DNA of 64,000 nt from Acidicapsa acidisoli (lineage in GTDB: Bacteria > Acidobacteriota > Terriglobia > Terriglobales > Acidobacteriaceae): assembly GCF_025685625.1 (NCBI RefSeq), contig NZ_JAGSYI010000005.1, positions 124,001 to 188,000 on the forward strand. The letters run 5' to 3'. Below, in pieces: positions 50,570 to 59,200 of the stretch; position 1 is the first letter of the stretch; every line of letters starts with the position of its first letter. Made by a program: the position numbers and the translations under genes. The notes under the pieces were generated by a model. The model saw only the letters and a list, made by a program, of their open reading frames with translations, did not search any database and was not told the DNA's origin.

Positions 50570-51514
50570 TTAGACGCTTGAATACTTCTTACAGAGAGTC
50601 TTGATTTCATCCATCAGTTTCGGCACACCCGTAGAGGCGGGTAGACTGTCGGAAAAACTGGCTTCATACTCGGCCGAAACATAACCCTGGTGACCCGCTT
50701 GCGCGAGCATCTTCCACACGCGATCCATATCCACAGGAGTGTGATCGTAGAAGTGATCGCGTATGTGGATATTGCCGGTAGCGTAAGGAATGCATGCCGC
50801 AATCTGCGCATAAGCATCTTGTGTTGGCGTAGCAATAAAATTTGTAATATCGAGGTTGATACCGGCATAAGGGGTATCGAGGCGGTGCATAATCTCCAAA
50901 CATACATCAGAGGTCTGCGTCACCCCTTCGTGGTCTTCAAGTCCAAGCGTGACGCCCTTTTTGCCGGAATAGTCAGATGCTGCCTTCATCGCTTCAACCA
51001 CCCAATCGATGGCGTCCTTCATGTTCGCGCCGTTTGGCAGCTTACCGGCGAAGATCCTGAGATGGGAAGCTCCAAGCTCGTCTGTAACATCGACCCACTT
51101 CTTGATTTCGTTCAGAGTATCGGCGCGCTTCGCCGCGGAGGCCTGGACCATGCTGGCTCCGCATGACGCTCCCGAAAAAGCGATGCAATGCTTATAAGCG
51201 AGGTGGCGAAGACCGTGAAGATAATCAGGGTCCGTGGACTTGAGATAGTACACCGTCATATCCACGGCCGGTATTTGGAGTTCCACTGCCCTAAGGATGA
51301 AATCTTCCAAGGTCATCTTGCCATGCCTGAGATCCTTATCGTAGGAATAGGCGCAGCATCCCGGAATTAACCTGGCTACATTGGACTTGTCTGCGCCAGC
51401 ATCTGATTGCGCTGCGGCAGCTGTTCGCGCCTCGGCTATTCCCATACCTGCAGCCGCCAAAGCGCCCAGGCCAACGGTTTTCACAAACTGACGACGATCT
51501 ACAAAAGAACGCAT
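50570..51514 (-). CDS. Tat-exported sugar isomerase/epimerase-like TIM barrel
   Basis: The protein has 314 residues. The twin-arginine signal is VDRRQFVKTVGLGALAAAG (Arg7-Arg8). The mature part matches the xylose-isomerase-like TIM barrel group: a metal site of four residues is visible as Glu193 (LGLEDHEG), Asp222 (INLDITNF), His250 (NIHIRDH) and Glu282 (SAEYEAS). Family members isomerise or epimerise sugars and also act on 3-keto sugars made by Gfo/Idh oxidoreductases. With two such oxidoreductases upstream in the same locus, acting on an oxidised glycoside in the periplasm is the leading hypothesis. It stands 56 codons or more from LacI with a 376-bp gap. Function inferred. Confidence 0.88.
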   Translation of the reverse strand: MRSFVDRRQFVKTVGLGALAAAGMGIAEARTAAAAQSDAGADKSNVARLIPGCCAYSYDKDLRHGKMTLEDFILRAVELQIPAVDMTVYYLKSTDPDYLHGLRHLAYKHCIAFSGASCGASMVQASAAKRADTLNEIKKWVDVTDELGASHLRIFAGKLPNGANMKDAIDWVVEAMKAASDYSGKKGVTLGLEDHEGVTQTSDVCLEIMHRLDTPYAGINLDITNFIATPTQDAYAQIAACIPYATGNIHIRDHFYDHTPVDMDRVWKMLAQAGHQGYVSAEYEASFSDSLPASTGVPKLMDEIKTLCKKYSSV

Positions 51515-51890
51515 CCTGTCTCCCGCACCTTGAGTTATGAAGATCTCTAGAGCACACCACTTACGACATTCGCCAGTGACGCCTGATAGTTAGACCAGAG
51601 TAGCCATCCGCCAATGCATTGTCAATAGAAAATTTCCTCATAATATTAAGAATATTTTCGCATGAAAGATGAGCACTTCCAGCATCGAGATGTATAAGCG
51701 TTCAGGACGGGAGTCTATGGTTCAAAGAGATGCCTCTTGCCTTTTTAAGAGAAATTGAACCAATAGCAGAGGCAGGTGGTCGCGCGTAGATCCCGGCGTC
51801 CGGCAGCACACTCTACTTCGAAGAAGAAATGCGCTGTCGCGAATGCCCGTGCCGCAAAAGGCTTCGCAATACCGCTGCAGAATTGCGATT
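51515..51890. promoter_or_regulatory. Intergenic region upstream of the TIM-barrel gene
   Basis: No gene is seen in these 376 bp between lacI-type regulator and TIM-barrel gene. CAATGCATTG (51612-51621) is a perfect 10-bp palindrome about 100 bases upstream of the TIM-barrel start, and the neighbouring stretch 51620-51660 is AT-rich, so a promoter with operator is likely here. It is a candidate target of the LacI regulator, untested. Confidence 0.4.
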
Positions 51891-52994
51891 CTACGTTCGG
51901 CTTCGGTGCCCAGCACTTAATACTTCTTCGGCCACGGCCTGAATCGGGGCGCACGAATCCCTCTTGATAAATTCGGTCGGAATGGTTACGCGCTGAGGGT
52001 CCTGGCCAGGATTGGCGATTCGATTGAGAATCAGTTCCACCATGTGTTTTCCCAGTTCCTCCGGAAATTCCCGGATGGTCGTCAACCCCGGATACAACAA
52101 TGACCCGACCGTGTCATTACAGCCTGCAACACTGATATCTTCAGGAATTCTCAGGCCGCTCTCCCGAAGAGCTTTATACACTCCGGCCGCAGTGGAATCA
52201 TTTCCAGCAAAGATAGCCGTGATAGGTTCTCCGCTGGAGAGTAAAGACTTCGTGCCAAGATATCCAATTTGCGTGTCGTTCTCAGAGTCGATACTGCTTT
52301 GATGTCGCTCCAGGCCAGCCTCTTCCATTGCCCGGCGATAACCAGAAAAGCAGCGTGCAAACCACGGCAGACGAGTATTTCCCACGAACCAGATGTGACG
52401 ATGGCCCGCGCCAATCAAATATTTCGTTATGTCGTACCCGCCTTGAATGTCATCGGAAAAGATCACGTCATTCTGCAAACTTTGAGGTTGGCCGATAAGA
52501 TTATTGCCAAGAAGCACGAACGGGATGTCTTTGCTATTTAACAGCTCGATCAGGTTATTCGAGTTGGTTCCCGCCAGGATAAGCCCTCGGACCACGTCTC
52601 GGCGCTGCACCACTTTAGGCATGGTCAGGTCTTTCGAGGAAACGTTCGGCGAGTAATTGAAGGACAAGAACACCATGTCCCAGCCGTGGGTTGCGCAGCA
52701 CGCTTCCGCTCCCGTCAAAATACGCAAATGAAAGTCATGCAACATCGTACGGTTGCAAACCAGAAATGCCAGCGCCTTGGGCTTGTGCCGCTCGGAGAGA
52801 TCAATTTCGAGCTTCGCAGCCGCCTCCAGGACCAACTTGCGAATGGCCGGATCGACCCGATTATTTCCATTGAGAACTCGAGAAACGGAGGTGATGCTTA
52901 CGTTTGCGAGAGACGCGATTTCTTTCAAGCCAGACTTAGGCTTTTTAGGGCTTGGGCTAGTGTCCTTGGTACGTTTGGTAGAGGTCGATCTCAA
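51891..52994 (-). CDS. LacI family transcriptional regulator
   Basis: The protein has 367 residues from TTG 52994. The LacI helix-turn-helix is LKEIASLANVSITSVSRVLN with the hinge helix NNRVDPAIRKLVLEAAAKL after it. The C-terminal effector domain has IWFVGNTRLPWFARCFSGYR, ITAIFAGNDSTAAGVYKAL and EDISVAGCNDTVGSLL. The TTG is chosen because GGAG lies 8 bases upstream. An ATG at 53042 would add 16 residues of hydrophobic sequence and lacks a ribosome site. It sits in the middle of the amino-sugar locus, transcribed with it, and probably represses it until a sugar binds. Confidence 0.9.
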   Translation of the reverse strand: MRSTSTKRTKDTSPSPKKPKSGLKEIASLANVSITSVSRVLNGNNRVDPAIRKLVLEAAAKLEIDLSERHKPKALAFLVCNRTMLHDFHLRILTGAEACCATHGWDMVFLSFNYSPNVSSKDLTMPKVVQRRDVVRGLILAGTNSNNLIELLNSKDIPFVLLGNNLIGQPQSLQNDVIFSDDIQGGYDITKYLIGAGHRHIWFVGNTRLPWFARCFSGYRRAMEEAGLERHQSSIDSENDTQIGYLGTKSLLSSGEPITAIFAGNDSTAAGVYKALRESGLRIPEDISVAGCNDTVGSLLYPGLTTIREFPEELGKHMVELILNRIANPGQDPQRVTIPTEFIKRDSCAPIQAVAEEVLSAGHRSRT

Positions 52995-53203
52995 TTCGCT
53001 TTCTCCAACAACCTGAGCAAAGAAAATCAGGCTCAATTTCATGACCATAGCGACAGACACGCAGAGATGCTGTCGGGACTGGCCCCTAAACTCCAACGCA
53101 TAAGAATACAGAAATTTTTCTGAAGCTACAAGGAACATTCTTTCCGCAGAAACTACGGCTTGTTGAGTCCCCCATACAAGTCGTTTACAACTGATCCCGG
53201 AAA

Positions 53204-54610
53204 CTAGACCTCTTCCGGCACCACGAACGGCGTACGATATCCGCGATCTCCATCGCGCAGCAGATGGTTGGCCTCGTCGTCATTCTTCACCAGTTGCGTC
53301 TCGGGATCGAAAGTCAGTGTTCTCCCAAGCCGATAAGATACGTTCGCCAAATGCGCCAAACTGGAAGAGATGTGACCTTCCTCAATGGGTGCGCGCAGAT
53401 CCTCCTTCTTTCGACTGATCACGCAAGCAATAAAATTTGCAAAGTGATCTTCGGGTCCTTGCGGCGCGGATGGGCCCGGTTGCTGCTCTTTACCCATCGA
53501 AGTGCGGTAGCCGCCGGCAAAGTCATCCAGCGCAAGGTATCCCTTCGAACCGTAAAAAATATTTCCAATTGTGTTGTAGTCTCCCTCTAACGGACCCACG
53601 CCTCCTTGAACGGTTTCATCCAATCGTATGGAAGCGTCAAAGCGGGTTCCAACTCCGGCTTCGTGGTTCGATATCCAATGTCGAACCTCGAACTCCAGCA
53701 TCTTGTGTTTTCCGCCAGGCAAGTCATATTGAAACGAACAATGCAGCGTGTTAGGAGTCTGCTGGTCATCGTCAAACATGAAGTGGCCGCCCATCGCTGA
53801 AATCTTATTAGGAAAGCCAACACCCAGTCCCCATCTAGCGATATCCAGTTCATGGACACCTTCATTGCCCACATCGCCGTTTCCATAATTCCAAAACCAA
53901 TGCCAATTGTAATGAAAACGATTCTTAGTGAAGGGCAGGTAAGGAGCCGGGCCGGTCCACAGATCGTAATCAACGCCAGAGGGGATCGGCGATGCAGGCG
54001 TGTGGCCGATCGTGTCGCGCCACTTCAAACAAAGACCGCGAGACATATAGACATCGCCCAAAAGCCCGCTCTGAATCTCTTTGATGGCTTGCATGACTGT
54101 GGCATTGGAGCGATACTGCGTCCCATGCTGTACGATGCGGTTGTATTTCACGGCCGCGCGCACCAGTTGCCCGCCTTCCCATAAATTATGCGAGCAGGGC
54201 TTCTCCACATACACGTCCTTGCCCGCCTGGCACGCCCAGATGGCCATCAGCGCATGCCAGTGGTTGGGCGTATTGATCGAAACGGCATCAATCGATTTAT
54301 CTTCGAGAAGCTTGCGGATATCGACATAAGTCTTCGGCTGAAAGCCCATCTTCTGCACCGTTTGCAGATGCTCCCGCATCACGCCGTCATCGATATCGCA
54401 GAGCGCTGCAATTTCAACATTCGGTAGTGCACCAAATCTACGAATGTGCTCCGCTCCGGAACCTCGTAGTCCGACAATTGCCACCCTTACTCTGTCGCTG
54501 GCGCCTAGAACACTCCGCGATGTTCTCCACTCCTGTAGCCGCTCGGCTGCCGCAGCCACCACAAGCACTTCAGCTCCCGTCTTCAGAAGCTCTTTCTGTT
54601 TTTCATCCAT
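53204..54610 (-). CDS. Gfo/Idh/MocA family oxidoreductase 1 (twin-arginine lost)
   Basis: The protein has 468 residues, with NAD(P) loop VAIVGLRGSGAEHIRRFG, the YVEKPCSHNLWEG catalytic-lysine motif, and the C-domain NEGVHELDIARWGLGVG and RDGDRGYRTPFVVPEEV tail. The family oxidises or reduces sugar carbons, often to 3-keto forms. It is a tandem paralog of the next gene (54733-56193), with nearly the same C-terminus. The N-terminus KQKELLKTGAE aligns with the twin-arginine signal RREFLKTGAK of the paralog but has no arginine pair, so export by Tat is not expected. ATG 54610 matches the paralog start. ATG 54628 is an alternative. It overlaps a TTTACA-CT-TGTAAA repeat at its 5' end. Confidence 0.9.
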   Translation of the reverse strand: MDEKQKELLKTGAEVLVVAAAAERLQEWRTSRSVLGASDRVRVAIVGLRGSGAEHIRRFGALPNVEIAALCDIDDGVMREHLQTVQKMGFQPKTYVDIRKLLEDKSIDAVSINTPNHWHALMAIWACQAGKDVYVEKPCSHNLWEGGQLVRAAVKYNRIVQHGTQYRSNATVMQAIKEIQSGLLGDVYMSRGLCLKWRDTIGHTPASPIPSGVDYDLWTGPAPYLPFTKNRFHYNWHWFWNYGNGDVGNEGVHELDIARWGLGVGFPNKISAMGGHFMFDDDQQTPNTLHCSFQYDLPGGKHKMLEFEVRHWISNHEAGVGTRFDASIRLDETVQGGVGPLEGDYNTIGNIFYGSKGYLALDDFAGGYRTSMGKEQQPGPSAPQGPEDHFANFIACVISRKKEDLRAPIEEGHISSSLAHLANVSYRLGRTLTFDPETQLVKNDDEANHLLRDGDRGYRTPFVVPEEV

Positions 54611-54631
54611 CCTAGTGAAACCATCCATTCC

Positions 54632-54645
54632 TTTACACTTGTAAA
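54632..54645. promoter_or_regulatory. 14-bp inverted repeat at the oxidoreductase 1 start
   Basis: TTTACA and TGTAAA flank a CT spacer directly upstream of the coding start. GTTTACAA half sites also occur at 50322-50329 and 53183-53190 in the locus. This could be a LacI-type operator. Evidence is weak. Confidence 0.3.
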
Positions 54646-54697
54646 AGACACCCTCTTCGGAACGTCGGACAGGTTCGACTGCCGATCGGTTGAGTGT

Positions 54698-54716
54698 CAT
54701 AAGTCTTTGACTTATG
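54698..54716. promoter_or_regulatory. 19-bp inverted repeat between the oxidoreductase paralogs
   Basis: CATAAGTC (54698-54705) and GACTTATG (54709-54716) are perfect complements around TTT. It lies 17 bases after the stop of oxidoreductase 2 and upstream of oxidoreductase 1. It could be an operator, an mRNA processing hairpin or a weak attenuator. Confidence 0.45.
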
Positions 54717-54732
54717 TGAGAGACGCGAAAGT

Positions 54733-56193
54733 CTAGACCTCTTCCGGCACGACAAACGGCGCTCGATATCCACGGTCTCCGTCGCGCAGCAGGTAGTTGG
54801 CCTCATCGTCATCCTTGACCAATTGCGTCTCGGGATCGAAGGTCAGAGTTCGCCCGAGCCGGTACGAGGCGTTGGCCAAATGCACCAATCCGGCAGAAAT
54901 GTGACCTTCGGTTATCGGTGCTCGAAGCTCCTCTTGTTTCCGGCTGATCACGCAGGCAATGAAATTTCCAAAGTGATCCTGATCTTCCGGCCTGTGAGGC
55001 ATGGACGGGCCGGCCTTCTGCTCTCTTCCCATCCAGGTCCGGTAACCGCCTAGCACGCTGTCGACAGCCAGGTAACCCTTCGATCCATAGAAGATATCTC
55101 CGACAGTGTTCTCATGTCCGCTGCCGCCATAACTCGGATACAGATCCTGCGCGCCGCAACCGCCATGTGGACAGTTTGGAACGGCGGCTGCCTGGGCCGT
55201 TTTGGGCCTCGCATCGGCATTCGCTCGGGCTCCGATTTCAGCTTCGTGGTTGGTCATCCAATGGCGAACCTCGAATTCGATCATCTTGCGCTTTCCGTCA
55301 GGCAGATCATACTGGAAAGCGCAGCTCAGTGTATTCGGGGTCTGCTGGTCATCCTCAAACACGAAGTGTCCACCTATGGCGGAGATCTTATTGGGAAAGC
55401 CCAGACCCAATCCCCAGCGGGCGATATCTACCTCATGAACACCCTGATTTCCAATATCTCCGTTGCCATAGTTCCAAAACCAATGCCAGTTGTAATGAAA
55501 ATGATTCTTGGTAAAAGGCTGGTAAGGAGCCGGTCCAGTCCAGAGATCGTAATCGACGCCGGCAGGAACTTCCGATACCGGCGTGCGACCGATCGTATCT
55601 CGCCATTTGTAGCAAAGGCCGCGAGCCATATAGACATCGCCTAACAGCCCGTCTTGCATCTGCTTCACGGCCTGCATGACCGACGGAATCGAGCGGCTCT
55701 GCGTTCCATGCTGCACCATTCGGCCATATTTCGCTGCCGCGCGCACCAATTGCCTGCCTTCCCATAAGTTATGCGAGCATGGCTTCTCTACATAGACGTC
55801 CTTGCCCGCCTGGCACGCCCAGATCGACATAAGAGTATGCCAGTGGTTAGGCGTCGCAATCGAAACAGCATCAATCGACTTGTCTTCGAGCAGCTTGCGA
55901 ACATCGGTATACGTCTTCGGTCGAAAGCCCATCTTCTGCACCACTTGAAGATGCTCGCGCAGCACACTGTCGTCGATATCGCAGAGCGCCGCAATCTCAA
56001 CATTCGGAAGCGTTCCAAATCTCTGAATATGCTCCTGACCGCGTCCGCGTAATCCAATAATTCCCAGCCTGACCCGGTCGCTGGCTCCCAGTACGGTCCG
56101 CGGCGTGCGCCACGCCTCAAGACGTTCGGCTGCTGTAACCAACGCGAGCGTTTTTGCTCCCGTCTTTAGGAACTCTCTTCTAGTCTTGTCCAT
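54733..56193 (-). CDS. Gfo/Idh/MocA family oxidoreductase 2, Tat-exported
   Basis: The protein has 486 residues with twin-arginine signal KTRREFLKTGAKTLALVTAA (Arg5-Arg6). NAD loop LGIIGLRGRGQEHIQRFG, EKPCSHNLWEG and the EVDIARWGLG segment match the paralog at 53204. Unlike the paralog it has an insertion after the NHEAE region containing CPHGGC, with two Cys four residues apart, where the paralog has a shorter loop. This loop usually lies near the substrate pocket. Oxidation of the C3 hydroxyl of a glycoside in the periplasm is the family's common role. The ATG has GGTGG upstream. It follows TonB receptor 2 after a 91-bp gap with a hairpin. Confidence 0.92.
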   Translation of the reverse strand: MDKTRREFLKTGAKTLALVTAAERLEAWRTPRTVLGASDRVRLGIIGLRGRGQEHIQRFGTLPNVEIAALCDIDDSVLREHLQVVQKMGFRPKTYTDVRKLLEDKSIDAVSIATPNHWHTLMSIWACQAGKDVYVEKPCSHNLWEGRQLVRAAAKYGRMVQHGTQSRSIPSVMQAVKQMQDGLLGDVYMARGLCYKWRDTIGRTPVSEVPAGVDYDLWTGPAPYQPFTKNHFHYNWHWFWNYGNGDIGNQGVHEVDIARWGLGLGFPNKISAIGGHFVFEDDQQTPNTLSCAFQYDLPDGKRKMIEFEVRHWMTNHEAEIGARANADARPKTAQAAAVPNCPHGGCGAQDLYPSYGGSGHENTVGDIFYGSKGYLAVDSVLGGYRTWMGREQKAGPSMPHRPEDQDHFGNFIACVISRKQEELRAPITEGHISAGLVHLANASYRLGRTLTFDPETQLVKDDDEANYLLRDGDRGYRAPFVVPEEV

Positions 56194-56232
56194 GTCGGCA
56201 CCACCATTTGTTTTTTTTGGGCGCTCTCGTCG

Positions 56233-56265
56233 AAGGGACAACCGGAAAACTTCCGGTTGCCCCTT
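56233..56265 (-). terminator. Hairpin between TonB receptor 2 and oxidoreductase 2
   Basis: A 15-bp stem (56233-56247 with 56251-56265) with a 3-base loop and one pair that is A-C on the plus strand but U-G in minus-strand RNA. It starts about 20 bases after the receptor stop, but no U-tract follows. It may attenuate or stabilise, so downstream genes could be made at a lower level than the receptor. Confidence 0.5.
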
Positions 56266-56284
56266 GTCCTCCAGAATTCTGCTA

Positions 56285-59200
56285 CTAGAACACAAACTTC
56301 CCGGCAAATTGCAAGATGCGTGGGTTATGTGCGCTCGTTGCTGTCAGGAAGGCGTTGTTCGAACAGTTCTCCGCGCCATAACAGGAATTGGCGTTGATCG
56401 CGCTCCATTGAGTATGGTTAAAGATGTTAAAGGCCTCCGCTCGAAATTCGAAGTGCATGGTGTCGCGCACTGCAAAGTTCTTGAACAGGCCCATGTCGTA
56501 CTCCGTGCGAGTAGGTATTCTGAGTATGTCACGACCAGCATTGCCATATGTCAGACCCTGTGGATCGACAAACGCATCGCTGTTGTATAGCCGCGGACCT
56601 GGCTGCCCGATCGGATGCCGGATCGCTGCAGGACCATGAATATTCCCTATGACATCCGGATACGACGTTACAGTACTTACGGAATTTCCAGTGCCTGCGT
56701 TATCTACGTAATTCGTGTTAACAACGCTGAATGGCGCGCCGGTCTGGAAGGTTGTCAGGTCGGATACCTGCCATCCACCAAACACCGGGCGCAATAGTTT
56801 TTGCTCCTTCAGTTTCGGAAGGTCGTAGACGGCGCTTGCTTCCAGCACATGCTTCTCATCAAAGGTGGAACTCGCCATGGTGGCGCGGGGATTGTTGCTA
56901 TTGACAACTTCCGTCGACCCTCCATCCGAGCCATCGTCGATCGAGTGGCCGTAGGTATAAGCAACGCTTCCATTGAGCTTTCCAAAGTAACGCGAGATGC
57001 CGACCTGAAGAGCATTGTAGTTAGACTGACCCGCGTTATGGATATAAGTTATCCCGTTCAGCCCCATGTAGGGGCGATAGGGCGCCGCAGAATTTCCGCA
57101 AGCAATGACCAGATGATTCAATACATTTCCGGTTACCGCCTGGCCATTGACAGTTCCGGTGTAGTTTCCGTTCACATTCTCCGAGAGGCTATTGCAATCG
57201 TTGGCGGAAATCGCCTGGCCGGGCCCATAGGGATTCTCGGAAGCCGAGAGCGGCTGTAGCTGGTTTAGGTCCGTTCGGATCGGCAGGTGCATACCTAAGC
57301 TGCCAACATAAGAGGCCTGCATCGTGACATGGCGAGGCAGCTCTCCCTGTACAGTCAGATTGTATTGCTGAACATAGGGCCAGACAGCCTTGGTGGGAAT
57401 GGCGATCGTAGCAAGCGGGAACTCCAGTCCTCCGCCGCCTACGTTGTTAAAGCCCGTAAAGTCGAACTCCTGAGGATTGGTCACTACCGGCGCCGTGCCC
57501 TCCAGGCTTTCCGAATTACTCTCGTTACCGTTCGTATGCTCAAAGAAGATGCCGTAGCCTCCGCGAACTGACAGCTTACCAGACCCGAAGACGTCATAGG
57601 CAAAGCCAACACGCGGCGCCGGATTGAAAAGATGTCCCGACATACAACCGTCGGACACTCCATTGAGACCGCAACTGACGATCCCGTTGAAGATATTGCC
57701 AGTGCCCGGGATGAGCGCGCCCGGTTGACCTGTGATGTTTCCGGAGACATCGATCGTCGGCGCATTCGCCGCGCTCCACGCTGCCGATTCAAAATTTCCG
57801 GACTGCTTGCTGATGTCTTCATAAGCTCCGTAGAGACTCAGACGAAGGCCAACATTCAACGTGAGTTTCTGGTTCACGCGCCAGTTGTCCTGAAGATACG
57901 GTTCTACAATCTTGTAGCGGTTGTAGTACACCGGCGTAGAGGAAAACTGTGAAAACTTGGCCACCTGTCCGGTTAGAAAATCGGCGAAGCCGTTATGCGA
58001 TCTCAACTCTGGACTGGCAATAAAGGTAAAGGAGCCCTGAGTGTTTCCCGGGTTCTGCGCCTCGTTCTTCTGAGCAGCGATCAAGCTTACCCCGAAGATC
58101 AGCGTGTGGTTCTTCAAAGTCTTGGTCAGCATATCGCTGTAGCTATAAGTCGGATTTGAATTCTTCCACGGAAAGAATCCCGTATTCACAACGAATCCAC
58201 CACCATAGGCAGGGTCGGTGACAAACAGACTCGGCAGAGTATTGCCGTCATATCCATTATTGAAAAATCCGTTGCCCGTGAAACCTTGCCGGCTGATATC
58301 GGTGGTGATGTTCTTCATATTATTCTTATCGGTTGTATAATCAGCCACGAACTCGTTGACCAGTGATGGCGAGACAGTATAGGTAAGATTCGCCACCATA
58401 TCTACGCCTGGCACCTGGTAGGAGTTCTGCACCGTGGGAAATGAGTTGTTTTGCCAGGTCGGCGAGGTTTCAGTTGTGTTCCACGATTCATAGATAAAGC
58501 GATAGAATGCCCGCAGCTTTTCGTTGATCACCTGATCGACGCGGAAGACCTCGGTAGCACTCGTGGTCAGCTGTGCCGGTGACGACTGATAGAAAGATGA
58601 GGTCCCAGATCCTACGTTCGCCTCTGGAATCAGGGCATTCATCATGACTGCGGCATTTGGGTCGATAGGCACCCGGTTGTTGGGGTAATACGTTCCGGTT
58701 GTCGAGTCTACCGGACAACTGGGGTAGTCGGCTGTATCGAGCGGGCTTCCGGCGACAGGGCAAAGGTCTGAAAAATCTCCCGTGCGCTCTGCGTTTGAAG
58801 GTACCTGCTGGTTATAAACATTGCTCGGCACAAGTTCGTTCCGAAACTCCTGCGAATAGAAAAAGAACGTCTTTCTCAGCGCAGGATTGTAGAACTTCGG
58901 GATGGCGAAAGGTCCTCCCAGGGTAAATCCATAATCGTGCTTCTTGTAAACCGGAACCGTTTGCTCAAAGTAGTTTCGCGAATTGAAGGCATTATTGCGC
59001 AAGAATTCAAAGACATCGCCGTGGTATTGCTCAGTGCCGGACTTAGTCTGTGCCAGCACGGTGCCAGAGGCGTTCCGACCGTACTGCGCTCCATAGTTTG
59101 AAGTCAGCACTTCAGTTTCCGCAATCGCGTCAATACCGGGATAGACGTTGAGATTATTGTTGCTGCCGTTATCCATGATGGTAGCGCCGTCCAGCTCCCA

